Positions 24,831-36,779 are shown, numbered from the stretch's first letter. The stretch is 64,000 bases of DNA from Embiotoca jacksoni (GCA_022577435.1 JAKOON010000012.1:16706085-16770084); one strand, 5' to 3'. Numbers and translations: made by a program. Notes: generated by a model from the sequence alone, not told the origin.

Positions 24831-27320
24831 GTGAGACAACAACACACGTGTAACTGTTCACGCATGTTGACGAACAGCGGGACAACATCCAGATGTTCAA
24901 ATACGGGAGGTGGTGACGTACGTACAGTACTCACAGTACGTACAGTATTTACATTCTGCCAGATGTGCTGTCAACCCTCTGCATCTGGAGCAGGAGTCTG
25001 TGCTCACATACACTGTATTTGAACACACACACACACACACACACAGTCATACAGTCATACAGAGTCAGCAATGGGCATACACACCAAAGATGGACGTCCT
25101 GCCTATTTATTATGAGCATTGTTTGTTTTAAAACCTTAATGGCTCGTGGAACAAATACAAACTTGGATGGAGGGGAACAATATCATGGCAGAGATGGCAG
25201 CGGTTTAAGGCAACAGGCTGCATTATTGATCAGTGAAACAAGTCAACTGTTGGGCATCACGTTATAAAGTGTGGAATATATCTCCAGAGACGGAGCTTTT
25301 TCTGCTCCTCCGTTTCTTTTCCAAACCAGCAGATGATGCAGAAAGCTAAAACGGTTTCACTCTTTGTTACGTCTTCGTGCTCATGATGAAACATTTCCAT
25401 CCTGAAGGAAGTGGTCTCCTCCAGGATGCTCCCCCACACGGGGCAAGAGGGCTCACTGAATGGTTGGATGATTATTAAAATGACATGAATCAAACTCTTT
25501 ACTCAGACATGTTATGTTGGTTTTTCCTTTCATTTGTCACCCGTAAGCAGAATAAAGGAATTAACTCCAAAGTACAAGAAGATATCTTAAATTCTGCCTT
25601 ACCAATAATTCAGTCGTGGACATGTCTGACTTGTGCACCGAGACGTTGCCAGCTGTCACGCGTCTGCTCCATGTTCAACAGGGTAACTTTACTCTGCATA
25701 TGGTATAAATATTGAACTGCTCCAGACTATGAAGGCAGCTGCTCCATCACATATTTATTTCTCTGGCAAGCATCACTCTGAATAGTTCACAGTGAGACTG
25801 TCAGCATAACAGAGCCAACAGCACAGGAGGGCCCAAATAAACAGACGTTTTCAGCTGTTATTGATAACTTCATTAGCATAAGGCAGAAACACATCTGCTA
25901 TGTTCTCACATGTCTTTAATTTAATCTCACTGACAGACTGAAGGAGCTACTGAGAGCCAAGCTCGCCGAGTGTGGATGGAAGGACCAGATGAAGGCTCAC
26001 TGCAAAGGTAGAAACGACAGCGGTGTCGATAAAACACACATCAGGTCGTTACTGACTGATTGAAGTTGAGTTGTGATGGGTTTGCTCGTGTTTCTTCAGT
26101 TGTTATTTACATTTTTTGTGTGTGTGTGTGTGTACAGTTTGTTTTCTTTGTGTCGTGGCTGCGGTTTTTGCAATACTTTTACAGCGTCGGAAAGTTGTGG
26201 ATTTTGTCTTATCCACAGACAGACAATGTGTCTCACCTGATTTGAATGTTATTTTCTGTAAAATGTACACTTTAATCTATGTTCATACATTGTCTTCATA
26301 TAAAAAGTAGTGCAGCGTCTCCTCAGCCACTTACAATCTATCAGTGACCTTTAACTGCTCTGGAGAGAAACAGCAACACGACAGTTTGTGTTATACACAA
26401 GTGAAACAACTGAGCCGTGTGACCGAAAGTTCTAACTGTCAATATATCTATAAAATATGTTTCTGTCAGCAATTAATGCAAAAAATGGCACTTGAAGAGA
26501 ACAAAAAACATCTTCCAAGTTGCTATAGAATCATTCGGCGTTTAAAAGACGTGTTTAGGGAATGATAAACAACACGTGTCTGATTGCTGGAACTGCAGGA
26601 ACTCTTTTAATATGCAGCTTGGTGTTATTGAAGTCATTTTCAAGTGCCAGTTTTCATAATGAAGTTGATGTAACGAAGGCTGACACACACACACGCACAC
26701 AGAGTGGTTTTATACGTTTGTTCTTTGTTTTATGTTGTGACTGATATGAGGCAGAATGTTCTGTTCTGTTCTTTGGTTTGTGTGTCTGCTGCTCCTGTAA
26801 AGTATCCTCTGCATTTATTGATTCACAGAGGTCATCAAAGAAAAGGGCTTGGAGCATGTCACTGTGGAGGATCTTGTTGTAGAGATCACTCCTAAAGGAA
26901 GAGGTACTTCACTTTCGTTATTTAAAGGAGCCGCTGTATAGTATCAATGTCAATCATGTTTCTGTCTGGTCTGTTTCCCACAGTCTTTATGAAAGGAAAA
27001 TCTACCGTAAAAGAGTTTACACCCTAAAAACAGTTCTTATTGGTCGTTATGGTGACACGGTTGTGTTGCATTAGTCTACAGCTGAGTTTAACACAACATT
27101 GAGACTTCCTTTAAAGACAGCGGAAGCTTAACTCTAAAGTTGCCGTTTCAGATGCCAGATTTTCCACACAGTAGCTTCAGTAGGAGGTGGTTCAGTCTTC
27201 TTTCTGGGGGCTGTGAGCATTTAACATGTATGTTTGTTTCTTGCAGCCTTGGTGCCAGACAGCGTCAAGAAGGAGCTTCTACAGAGAATAAGAGCCTTCT
27301 TAGCTCAGCATGCCTCATAA
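24763..27320 (+). CDS. eny2: ENY2 (Sus1 homologue), SAGA/TREX-2 adaptor; four coding exons
   Basis: The coding sequence is join(24763..24830, 25937..26007, 26829..26903, 27247..27320): 288 nt, 95 residues plus TAA. The joined product has the ENY2 hallmarks in order: MRATINQKL near residue 7, GERERLKELLRAKL at 19-32, ECGWKDQ at 34-40, HCKEVIKEKGLEHVTVEDLV at 44-63, EITPKGRALVPDSVKKELL at 65-83, and a C-terminal FLAQHAS. From family knowledge, ENY2 is a small all-helical nuclear protein. It binds ATXN7L3 in the SAGA histone H2B deubiquitinase module and the GANP scaffold in TREX-2, linking transcription to mRNA export at nuclear pores. The start was chosen because the ATG has A at -3 and gives the short N-terminus typical of fish; human ENY2 is about 101 residues with a slightly longer N-terminus. 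Introns are 1106, 821 and 343 nt, in phases 2, 1 and 1. Intact introns argue against a retrocopy, and no frameshift or premature stop is seen. Confidence 0.96.
25023..25044. repeat. (AC)11 microsatellite in eny2 intron 1
   Basis: An uninterrupted AC tract of about 22 bases. A CAGTACGTACAGTA-type direct repeat lies about 90 bases upstream (24924-24948). Confidence 0.95.
25937..26007 (+). CDS. eny2: eny2 coding exon 2
   Basis: This exon completes Arg23 and encodes residues 24-46, ending with the first base of Glu47. The acceptor is CTGACAG|A and the donor is AAAG|GTAGAA. It carries the LKELLRAKL helix and the highly conserved CGWKDQ segment, where this copy reads GWKDQM rather than the GWKDQL of human ENY2. 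Confidence 0.94.
26829..26903 (+). CDS. eny2: eny2 coding exon 3
   Basis: This exon completes Glu47 and encodes residues 48-71, the VIKEKGLEHVTVEDLVVEIT core, ending with the first base of Ala72. The acceptor is TTCACAG|AG and the donor is AGAG|GTACTT. A short GT run lies in the intron before it (about 26119-26135). Confidence 0.94.
27247..27320 (+). CDS. eny2: eny2 coding exon 4 and stop
   Basis: This exon completes Ala72, encodes residues 73-95 and ends at TAA (27318-27320). The acceptor TTTCTTGCAG|CC has a good pyrimidine tract. The C-terminus ends ...QHAS, one residue short of the human ending ...HASL. A Tc1-type terminal repeat begins only 55 bases after the stop. Confidence 0.95.
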
Positions 27321-27375
27321 TTTCGACTGAACGTGTCATTAGACCACTTGCCTATATTATTGTGATACACGCATT

Positions 27376-28188
27376 TACACCCATCAGCCACAACATTAAA
27401 ACCACTCACAGTGTTACTATGGCACCTGTCAGGGGGCGAGGTATAGAAGGCAGCAAGTGAACAGCCGGTCGTTGGAAGCAGGAAAAATGGGCGTGAGAAT
27501 CTGATAGATGGTAGAAAGATGTCAGAATACGCAGTGGATTGCAGCTTGCTCTACACGGGGCGACCCAGCAGCAGACAGGTCAGAGTGCCCGTGCTGACCT
27601 CCATCCGTCGTAGAAAGCTCCTACAAAGGACACGTGAGAGTAAGAACTCGACCATTCATGAAGGCTGCAGCCTGGTCTTCTACATCATGAGGACAGCCAG
27701 ATGTGTGTGTGCGTCGTTTTCCTGGTGAAGAGACGGCAGCAGGAAGAAGGCAAACCGGCGGCGGCGGCAGCGTGGTACTCTGGGCGATGCTCCGCTGGGA
27801 AACCTTGGAGCCTGGCGTTCATGCCGATGTTACTTTGACACGTACCACATACCTAAATGTCGTTGCAGACCACATACACCCCTACATGTCAGCAATATGC
27901 CTTGCTAGCATGGCCTTTCTCAACAGAATGATGTTCCTGCTTTTTTATAAAAAAAAATTCTTCAGGAATGGTCGAGGAGCATGAAGGAGAGTTCAAGGTG
28001 TTGAAGTCCTTTCCGTAGAGGCCTACCTTGCAGCTTCCAGGACTTGAAGGATCTTGTGTGATACCACAGGACACCTTCAGAGGTCTTGGTGAGTCCGTGC
28101 CTCGACAGTTTGGAGCTGTTTTGGTGGCGCATGGGGACCTACCCAATATTATGCAGGTGGTTTTAATGTTGTGGCTTATCAGTGTGTA
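27376..28188 (+). mobile_element. Decayed Tc1/mariner transposon in the eny2 3' UTR
   Basis: The left end carries CAGCCACAACATTAAAACCA and the right end carries its inverse, GGTGGTTTTAATGTTGTGG. Both termini end in TA, the target dinucleotide of Tc1/mariner insertion. Internal plus-strand stretches keep recognisable transposase fragments in broken frames: a remnant around 27690-27830 (a Gly-rich GGGGSV segment, then LWAMLRWETLEPGVHADVT), NVVADHIHPYM near 27870, and an EEHEGEFKVL-like stretch near 27980. The catalytic DDE region with the downstream PPxSPDLNPIE motif is not intact, and the element (813 bp) is shorter than full-length relatives. It cannot be autonomous. Confidence 0.88.
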
Positions 28189-28366
28189 TTTTATATGAAG
28201 TGATTTACTTGAATGTAAACATACAGTTGACATACAGTACTGACCGGACACAGACGGAGGTGTTTCATTGTGTTTTCACCAATCCTCTGACTACAATTAA
28301 TCTTAATTTGTAAATGCATCTAATTTGAACATGTAATTGTTCTTTGTATATGACATGTGCTGTTTA

Positions 28367-28372
28367 AATAAA
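28367..28372 (+). terminator. AATAAA polyadenylation signal, probable eny2 3' end
   Basis: This is the first canonical AATAAA I see after the eny2 stop, followed within about 30 bases by GT/T-rich sequence (AAAGTTTGTGATTTATTGG). If used, it gives a 3' UTR of about 1.05 kb containing the whole Tc1 remnant. The Tc1 terminal repeat also provides a weaker ATTAAA near 27395, so a much shorter 3' UTR is possible. Confidence 0.6.
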
Positions 28373-29919
28373 GTTTGTGATTTATTGGACTTGAGTGGAC
28401 AAAATTCCTTCTCACAATAATAATATATTTGAATATAGAAGCTTTGACTGTTCAGACGTTCAGCTCCACCTGTTTTTAATGAGCACTTTTTATTTTTATT
28501 TTTGAAGGCGAAACGGTGTGAATACACAGCTGCTGATTGTGTTTTGTATCAAGGCGATGAAACTGGTGGAGGAAGAACTTTCACATTTCTAACACTGTTG
28601 ACTTTAAGATGTGACGTGTTCACTGTGACTGTTCTGCTCAGAGGGATCAAAGATCCAGGTTTCTGGCTCATCAGGAGGCATCTGTTGCACCTGTGATGTT
28701 CTCCCTCACCTGGTGGCGATCAGCCTGACTGGGAGGTTACATAAAGAGGCTGGTTTGGTGCTCAGCTGTCTGTCTGTCTGTCTCTCCTTCTTTTGTTTTC
28801 TTGTTTTTCGGTCAGTGTGGAAGGTTTCTACCTTCAGTCTGCCTTAAATTCATTTCCTGTTCCCCTCAGTGACTCCCAACTTTGATTTTGTTTGACTGGG
28901 TCCAATTCTTTTGTTTTTCTATCATTTTGATAGACTTAGTGGGCAGGTGTGTTGAGTTGTCCTCCTACAGCGTCCTTTTCTGTATCCAAAGATTCCTGTT
29001 TTTTTGCTTCGTTGTTGTTTTCATGTCACTTGCAGTACTTTTTTTTTTTTTTTTTTGCTTCCCAACTAGCAACCTCTGTTTACCAGGTTTTGTGTTTTTG
29101 GAAAAGTAACAATGACAGAGTCTATATTTTGGTTGCAAAATTCAGGAAAGTAATTAGGAAAACTGTCAAAGTCATTTATTGGGGGAGGTTCAGACTAATA
29201 CTGATTCAAAATAAAGCCTTGTCAGTAAATAATTGAGCAAAGGCTTCATTCATTGTGTGAAACAGTTTGTAAGAATGACTTGTACTTTTTGTTGCTTTTT
29301 GATATTCTGTCTGTAGCTAAACAGTAAAAGAGAGCAAACATATTATGCTTTCCTCTTACATGTGGTCCATTTTGGTTCAGCTTGAAAGTGTGTAATCCCA
29401 GCAACACAGCAGAGAGCTTCACACTTGGTCCTTCACAGATCAGAACGACACAACTTACAAAGGAGAGAATAGTTGACAGGAAAATGAGTTATGTTACGGT
29501 AACATGAATTACACCCAACTGGTTCTGTGAATTAACATTGTCCATTGATTTAAAGGACTACGATCTGAACAGGCCTGATCCTGGAATGCGAAACCTGGTA
29601 CTGCTTTACTTCCTGAATACCAAACTTCCCAGAGAGCCCGAAAAAAATGGGCAGGAGTAACCCAATTCACGGGGAACAAATTGCCTTCACTGAAACCTTG
29701 CTGTCAGGTTGTTTCAAGTTCCTTGATTTGCACAGGATGAAACGAACAACCACACTGTGTTTCAATAGCAGAGTTGCATTTTGACTCCAATAAGCATAAA
29801 TTTGATACCATGACATGATAGTTTATACCATTTAGTAATAATTAAGACAAGATCAGAACCATCAATAGAGTGCATAAAAATGGACATAATCTCCAGGTCT
29901 GCAAAAAAGAATGCAGAAG
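28373..29919. other. Intergenic downstream of eny2
   Basis: T-rich sequence with a CTGT tetranucleotide run (about 28767-28782) and a poly(T) run at about 29039-29057. No coding exon supported. Confidence 0.55.
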
Positions 29920-30330
29920 TGCAATACCATAGAAGGCCACCAGGGGCTGGCTCCAATAGACTCCCATTCAAAGCATCAAATATGAAGTCAATACATTTTT
30001 TTCCAGAAGTCATTATGGTGTCTTGAGCTAAATTATCTCCTCCTGATCTGTGTTCTGCTGCTCCTTCTGAAATAATTCCATGATCAATTAGATATTAGGC
30101 CTTAATGAGAGGTATGTTTGGGAGCGTGTCTGGGGTGCAGTCAGTTTGCTGGTATGGGTAGGCGTAGTGTTTTTCTGGTTCTCACTTAGATCCACCATTT
30201 GCTCCTCCCCAGCTGGTATATATAGCAATATGGTCCCTCCTGGCTCCGTAAAACCAAGATGGTGACAGACAAAATGTCAGACTTGAGGCTTCAAGATGGC
30301 ATTTCACAAACCAATGGGGCCCGTCATGGT
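29920..30330 (+). repeat. R1 percomorph interspersed repeat, plus copy
   Basis: It shares with the 14 kb copy: GCTGGCTCCAATAGACTCCC, GGGTGCAGTCAGTTTGCTGG, TCCACCATTTGCTCCTCCCC, TGGTCCCTCCTGGCTCC, and then CAAGATGGTGACAGACAAAA and TCACAAACCAATGGGG. It retains the most complete 3' part of the family in this window. Confidence 0.75.
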
Positions 30331-32653
30331 GGGATGACACGTGGTCAAGTATATGCCTGGTCCCTGTGTGAAACACTGGAGGGCTTTTAATTTGAAATAA
30401 GGGCTTTTAATTTGAAAACAAATACAAGACGTGCTGTTTTTGGCTGACCAATGGTGTGACTTCACTCAGTCACTCACAGTCGGTGACAGACATTTGTTTT
30501 TGACATTTTTTGGCTGGACCCGCTGCTGCTGCTGTCCAGCCAAAAACCCAAACAACGAGCTCAGAGTTAAATTCCTGTATGTTTTTGTTTTGATGTCATG
30601 CAACTTCCTGTCAGGTCAATAAAACGGCATATGACAGGAATGGTTGGTGTTGAAGCGTTTTCCGTTCACACTGAACCACATCTTTGTGTTTGATTGACAG
30701 GTCTCTGCAGTTGCCCACGCAGATGACTAACTGGTTATGGACTACACTCAGAGAGGCCATGAACCCAAAACAATACGCCCCTCGCCACGAGCTGCACATT
30801 AGTGGGTAGTGAGTGACTCTGCGCCGGTCACCCACCCAAGACAGAGAGTGTGTTTTCTTAGCCGAAGGACCTGCTGTGACATCAGCCCAGGTGACAACAT
30901 GCTGATATACAGTGCTGTTGTGGAGGCCAAATGTAACGTACCCCTTCAGCCCAGCACACACGCTCCTTTAATGGCCTGCATCAATCCCCATGTTATCAGC
31001 AGATCTCCACGGGCCCCCGCATATAAAGGGGGTTGTACGCACTGCAGCGCACCCGGCACTGGTTAGAATTACCAGTGATGCAATTTATTATCATACAGAT
31101 TTTTATTTACTTTCTCACTCTCCATTCTCAGCTTTCCTCCATCACTCAGGCCCCGCACAGCTCTGCCGGGGAGCCGTACAGTAACCAGATGACTCTGCAC
31201 ATCATAAAAAAAAAGCTGTGCAATTAAAAGGAAAACGTGATTTAATCAATCCCATTCTCCTGTTCACAGGCTCAGGGTGGCACATCCTGGGTTTAAATGA
31301 TCGTGAGGATTCACATTCTTTGTAGCATCCTGTGAGACGGCAGCCTCCGAATGAACCACCGTAAGTCAGGCAACAACAAAGAGCAAGTGCATCTCATTCC
31401 ACCAAAAGTCAATATCAAGCTGTGTCTGAGCAGAACTTAATGACATTTAAAAGGAAAAGATAAACATGTCATGTGTGTTTCCATGCAGAATTTGTGTGCG
31501 TGTAGGTAAGTGTGCGCCGATCTGTTCACCACCCCAGGAATTGGATCATTGCAGCATGATAGCAGCTGTGTCAATAGGCAAAGGAGCCATAGGTGCGGCG
31601 CTGTCCTCTCCAGTGAAATTGGCAACATCCAGAGACCATAAACACCTCCCTTACTGTACAAACAAGTGAAGAAAAGTCAGCGCAGGGTAGAAACAGATGG
31701 CAGAAACGTGTTCATATTATTAACAAATGTTGGGAAATGATGATGTTATAGCACTTTACCTTCTTGGGGTAACAGTGCACCTGTTAGAGGGGATAGTGTC
31801 CATGAAATACTCCATGTCCGGTCATGTAACACCAATAAATAAATCTCTTCATGTTTCCAATAGTATTTCTGACATTCCTTATTTATAGGACACAGCAATG
31901 GGCCTTAGTGTCACATATATCTCTCCATTTTTTTCATTTTGGAAAGGGCAAAGACATTACATAAGAAGACAAAAGGTCAAAGAGGGTGTTTCAAAGCCAA
32001 AAAAATGAAAGAAGGGGGGCCATGCGCTCCTACGAATTCTCAAGACCCGGTGTGCTGTTGGCCCTCTTTACTGTCAACATGTGTGAATGCCATGCTCGAT
32101 AAATTTCTCTTTGAATTCTCTCACTAGAATTTATGAGACGTGCAACATGGGGTTGCAACTCTTTTGAAGCTTACACACTTGCAGCGCTCAACGCCGTTTA
32201 CATTCTCATCTTAGAGAAAGGGCAAAAAAGGAGCAGAAATGGTGAGAGGTTGGCTTGTAGCATCCTGCAGCGTAAAGACTTTTCGATGTATTTACATTCT
32301 GTTGTGTCTCCCGGGAACTGTTTTCTACACACTAATGAGGCTGAAGAGCAACTTTCTCTCTGTTATTCCTGGCATCGATGCACAGCAGTCGCAGGCATAC
32401 CACTCTCACTCTCTCTCTTTTTTTTTTTTTTTCTTTTTTTTTTACTCTCGGTAGCCCAGTGCAAATAATAAATAAGAGGAAATACATCATCCCTTTTTCA
32501 GTCCGAGAGCCAAGAGCGAGTGTGCCAAAGTTAACACAAAGCAATCTTAGGTAATGATCAGCAAATGTGTATAAAGTTTCATAGAGCATGACTTCACATA
32601 ATTCTTGTTTAGATCATGTTGGCTGGCTCAATCTCAACTGTGATGCTGCTGCA

Positions 32654-32654
<1 letters not shown>

Positions 32655-32700
<46 letters not shown>
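32655..32700. repeat. (AC)n microsatellite
   Basis: An uninterrupted AC tract of about 45 bases. Confidence 0.97.
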
Positions 32701-33342
32701 GCTTGTTTGCACGAGGCTGAAAAGCAGCACTCGTGTTTTATAAGTTGGTGTAACTGATTTGATTCGGTGAAACATTGCGCCGAGGATTAGCTACCCGTCA
32801 TAAATTGCACAATTTTAACAGAAGCTTTGCGACGTGCTCGTTCACACTGTAAATGTGTGTCAGATTTTCCGTTCATTTGCACACGCTGGTGGCACGGACA
32901 CAAAACATTTCATCATGGCTCAATTGATGAAAATGATTTGCTAAAACTCCATTGAGTTGTTTTAGTGCTCTACCTACAGCACAGCCAGCGTGCAGATGGA
33001 GAGCCGGGGGGTCTCCGTGCAACAACACAGAGCAAAGAAGCGAAACACAATCCAGACATTGTTTACCCTGTTTCTGATGTAAAGGCCACTTACTGTCGTG
33101 TCCAATGCCTAACCCTTAATTTGCTGCACAAGCCTTTGAAGTGTGTGCATATTTCTGTTTCCTGACACCACCTTTCCTTTCCCTCTCTCTCCCTCTCTCT
33201 CTCTCCTCCGAGCCCCAGCAGTTGATATTGCAACTGGATAGGCCATGTTTCCATGTAGGGGCTCTTTCGAGGCCTGCTCTGATGATAGAAAACACAAGTG
33301 GGGAAGGGGAAAAGGAGTGCTGGGCGCGCAGATCCACAGAGA

Positions 33343-33384
33343 GGCCCCAGCCCCAGCCCCGGCCCCGGCCCCGGCCCCGGCCCA
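33343..33384. repeat. CCCCGG/CCCCAG hexamer tract (GGGGCC on minus)
   Basis: Seven near-perfect six-base units: two CCCCAG followed by about five CCCCGG. On the minus strand this is a GGGGCC-type tract with at least four G-runs. The plus frames encode Pro-Ala or Pro-Arg dipeptide runs, and I do not take them as protein. Confidence 0.9.
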
Positions 33385-33720
33385 GACAACGCTGCAGGGG
33401 ATTAGAGCACACCCTGGCAGCAGAATGGTTTCACTTAAGAATTTCAGTAATCACTTTTAGGAGTGTAATATATAGCTGACCTTCGGCAGCGCCACACGAC
33501 CCCCCGCTCCCCCAGCCATTTGATCAAAGGAAGCGGCAGTGGCTGTGCAAACAGGCGCTATCAGTGGACTCCAATGGATTTACTGCCTGCTTCTTCTCTC
33601 TTGTCTCCCCTGAGTCGTGTGCTGATACACACAGAAACCCAGTTTCATCTTACAGAACCTATTTTTCTCCCGGTACTAATTTACGGGCCGGATCATGACT
33701 TGAGGGAACTTAAAGGAGGG

Positions 33721-33815
33721 AGAAGGAGGAGGAGGAGGAGGAGGAGGAGGAGAAGGGAGGCTCAGGAGGCCTCGGGGAAGGAGGAGGGAGGCTCAGGAGG
33801 CCTCGGGGAAGGGGG
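33721..33815. repeat. (GGA)n tract and 31-bp tandem duplication
   Basis: A GGA triplet run (about 33725-33753) is followed by two copies of a 26-base unit beginning GGGAGGCTCAGGAGGCCTCG, at 33755-33780 and 33786-33811. The spacing is 31 bases. The poly-Arg open frame across it is a simple-repeat artefact. Confidence 0.9.
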
Positions 33816-36249
33816 AGAGAGTGGAGGTGGGAGCAGCCCGGAGGCCCTTATCCACTGCCTGCTGACTGGGCCGAGCGGAGCGGTTCTCATCGTCATGGGA
33901 AAAGCCCAGTAGGTGCTCTCCTCTCAGCTGGAGCAGCCAAACACCGTGGCCTGTGCGCCGCAACAACAACAGCGAGCAGAAAGAGGCCAGAGGGCCGGCC
34001 CAGTAGGGCTTATGTAGTGCCCTAAATCACAGCCGGCTCTGACAAAGAAGTGGGAAGAGAGGATGTGGGTATCATAGCAACTATTAATAACCTAGTGCAC
34101 AGTGGTGTGAACACAGCTGAGGTGTCTTTCTTTTTTTTAAGCTTAATGTTTCCTCATTTTTAATTACACACGTTTTACCCTAATATATGAGCTCCTGCTG
34201 CCCAGAAATGGCATTTTAGTTTTTTTGCTCTAAGTGACACAACATTTCCATCAATAGTAAACAAGTACTTACTGAAAACATACTGAATGAGAAGCAGACT
34301 ATCAGGGAAAAATGTCAAAATGTTGACCCTTATTCTTTTATGTGGACATATTTTACTCTAAAATGTTTCTTGAAGTCCCCGATGCAAAAATAGTTGTTTA
34401 TTTTGTCTTTGTTTAATTTAAATGAAACCCTCAAAAATGTGATTTATTTGTTTTGCTTCTGTTTTCCCCTGAATGCCAGTAAAAGCTGCAGGATGTTGTG
34501 GTTTGCAGAGTAGGAAGTACCGCTTGTGACCAGTTGAGGGAGTCAAAGAACAGATGACGGAGGATGAACTGGTGCACTGTGTTTAAGTGAGGAGATACAG
34601 TAGTGGGTCATTTAAACTGCTGACTACTTATACCTCATTTAGCAAATTTCCTGCATAAAATTGGAAATACGTTTGGGAAATATGTTGCTTCAAGTATATT
34701 GTTTTCTATAATCCCCCTCTAGGATCATTTCTCTTCTTTACTGCATAGACATGACTTCAGTTTTTCAGATGCATAAAAGTGCTTTGTTCATGAAGAATTA
34801 AATACTGATGATAAAACAGACATAATTTTCTCTGGCTGGCATGTCAGGGAGTGTTTATGTGACTCAGCTGTTGACATGCCGGGTCATTACATGACCGCAG
34901 AAAGTCCTGTTCTTTTTATGAGCTTCTTAGATGAGGTCGGTTGGGAAAGAAAAGCCGAAAGCTTCCTGATTCGAGCACATGCCAGTGACTCAACCGCATG
35001 TTCTACGTGTCCCAGAGACAACAGGGAAGGACCAAAACAAAACCTGTCACTGTACCGGGACCTTAAAGACGTTACCCTGCCTTTTATCTCCAAGGGTCAC
35101 TGCAGGTCAGCCTTGGCCAAAGTTTCTCCTCAGGCTGAGAGTTATATGACGACACAGATGTCCACCTTCTGAATCCAGTGTGGTAGTTACTGTATGTAAC
35201 ACTGGTACTTAAGAAGAAGTGATGAGGAGGAAGTACAGGTGCAGGCCATTCCTCCTGACATATTCCTGCATTCCCCTCATCAGCTGATACGGTTCCTTGT
35301 TTGGAGAGCAAACAAGAAGAATAAAATACTGGCTATAAACACTCTGTGGCCCTTGGACGTGAAAGTATTTTATGGTGCTGCACAGTTATGGTCAGGCTGA
35401 TAAGTCTGATACCTGAGTGCTTGCCATGTCATTACTGTAATCCAGCTGGTCACTTTGATGCTAACTGGCATTGAGTCAGTTACAGTAAGAAATAATAACT
35501 TCTTGCTTGGCTGGAAAGATTCCATCTCTGTAATAGTGCATCTGCTTTATTAGTTTTAAGTCCGGAGCCAGCTGCGTTAACATGTGTTCAACAGTTGCGT
35601 TTGGGAAAACAGGGAGAACTATGTTGACATAATTACTGCTAATTTGGCGGAAGAGTGTGCAACTCACTGGGCGGGCAAATGTTTCAGGCTTAAAGATGAT
35701 TAACAGCATGTCTATTTTAATTAGCATCAAGTCGTTATAACCATTCCTTCAGCGCCGTGCTTTATCATCCAGCACCATCTCTCTCACACACATCCTGTTT
35801 TACTCTTTCTGATCGTACAGTAGATAGGTAAAAGAGAGCAGGCTGCGCTGTGTGTGTGAATGGCAGCGGGTGTGTGAATCAGCTGAGGCTCATGTGGCTG
35901 GCCCGGTCTTGCTCCCTGCGACCCAGCGGGGCTCAGCCACCAGCTGCCTAGCACCCACTACACATTCCTGCTTTATTCCCAAGCTCGCCTCCCTCCGCTG
36001 CACCAGTCAGGACAAAATGTATACCAGCTGCAATATTAAGTAAATTGGAACCTTTACACAGTTGTGTAAGGCACCTTATTGAAAAGTTGGCTCAATCAGT
36101 TGTGTAAAATGCAGGTGTATGTAGCCAGGAAAATGCACATTGACATGAATTCAAACAGTCACTGAGTTACGTTTATTGACCATTTACAGTAAGCTGCTGC
36201 AGAACTGCAAAGCATTTGTTCTAATATTTAGTTGCACCAGCAGTGTGAA

Positions 36250-36779
36250 AGCCTAGTATCACACCAACGCATGTAATACACTTGTTAGTCCACTAGAGGA
36301 CACCATGTCAATGTCACCATTGACTCTATATAAAAGTGGAGGAAGCTTCCAGCTCTGAAAAATGAGGCCAATACGGAACAGCCTTAAAACTGCAATACCA
36401 CCAAGTACCACTAGAGGTTGGCTCCAAAAAGCGCCAGTTGCCATAGACTCCCATTCAACTTCTCTCATGAAATTCTCAGTGCATTTTTCCACAAGTTTTC
36501 TGTATCAATCGGTAAATTCCCTCTTTCAGATCAGTGTTCTGGCTGTCCATTTGAAAATAAACCCATCATTAATTATATATATATATACAAACTTTTTTTG
36601 GTGGAGGGGGGGGGGGGGGCGGGTCTGGTTGATTGACAGACCTGTGGTGCAGTTAAGTTACAACTATTGGTGGGTGGGACGTAGTATCGCCAGGTTTCAC
36701 GCCATGGTAATACAAAATGTGTCACCGACATCTTGTGGACTGACGGGTGTATTACATGTTTTGGCGTAATATCAGGTTG
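36250..36779. mobile_element. Family A termini enclosing an R1-type repeat (mosaic)
   Basis: The left end (GTATCACACCAACGCATG, then TAGTCCACTAGAGGACACCA) and the right end (GTGGACTGACGGGTGTATTA, then GGCGTAATATCAGG) are inverted copies of the family A terminus. The interior (about 36370-36700) is instead the R1 repeat found at 14.1, 30.0 and 8 kb, including CCATAGACTCCCATTCAAC and TTGGTGGGTGGGACGTAGT. An AT run and a run of 14 G (36606-36619) sit inside it. Either R1 inserted into a family A element, or the two form one composite family. Confidence 0.7.

Larger units (their letters stand above)
30331..36249. other. Intergenic, GC-varied, no gene seen
   Basis: Non-repetitive apart from the AC, CCCCGG and GGA tracts. 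A block at about 32700-33130 (ACATTTCATCATGGCTCAAT and surroundings) has the look of conserved non-coding DNA. The 130-codon frame at 33520-33912 runs through the GGA tract and is not taken as a gene. Confidence 0.5.

Noticed and set aside
24555..24845. 96-codon minus frame over the eny2 first exon
   Set aside because: Mostly an antisense shadow of eny2 exon 1 and the CpG promoter. Only the splice donor at 24569 was kept, as a finding.
27140..27984. Separate small genes in frames 27140-27460, 27519-27728 and 27703-27984
   Set aside because: The first overlaps eny2 exon 4 in another frame and the Tc1 terminus. The others are broken Tc1 transposase sequence.
33520..33912. 130-codon plus frame with a poly-Arg/Gly stretch
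   Set aside because: It runs through the GGA triplet tract and a tandem duplication. There is no domain, and the low-complexity translation explains its length.
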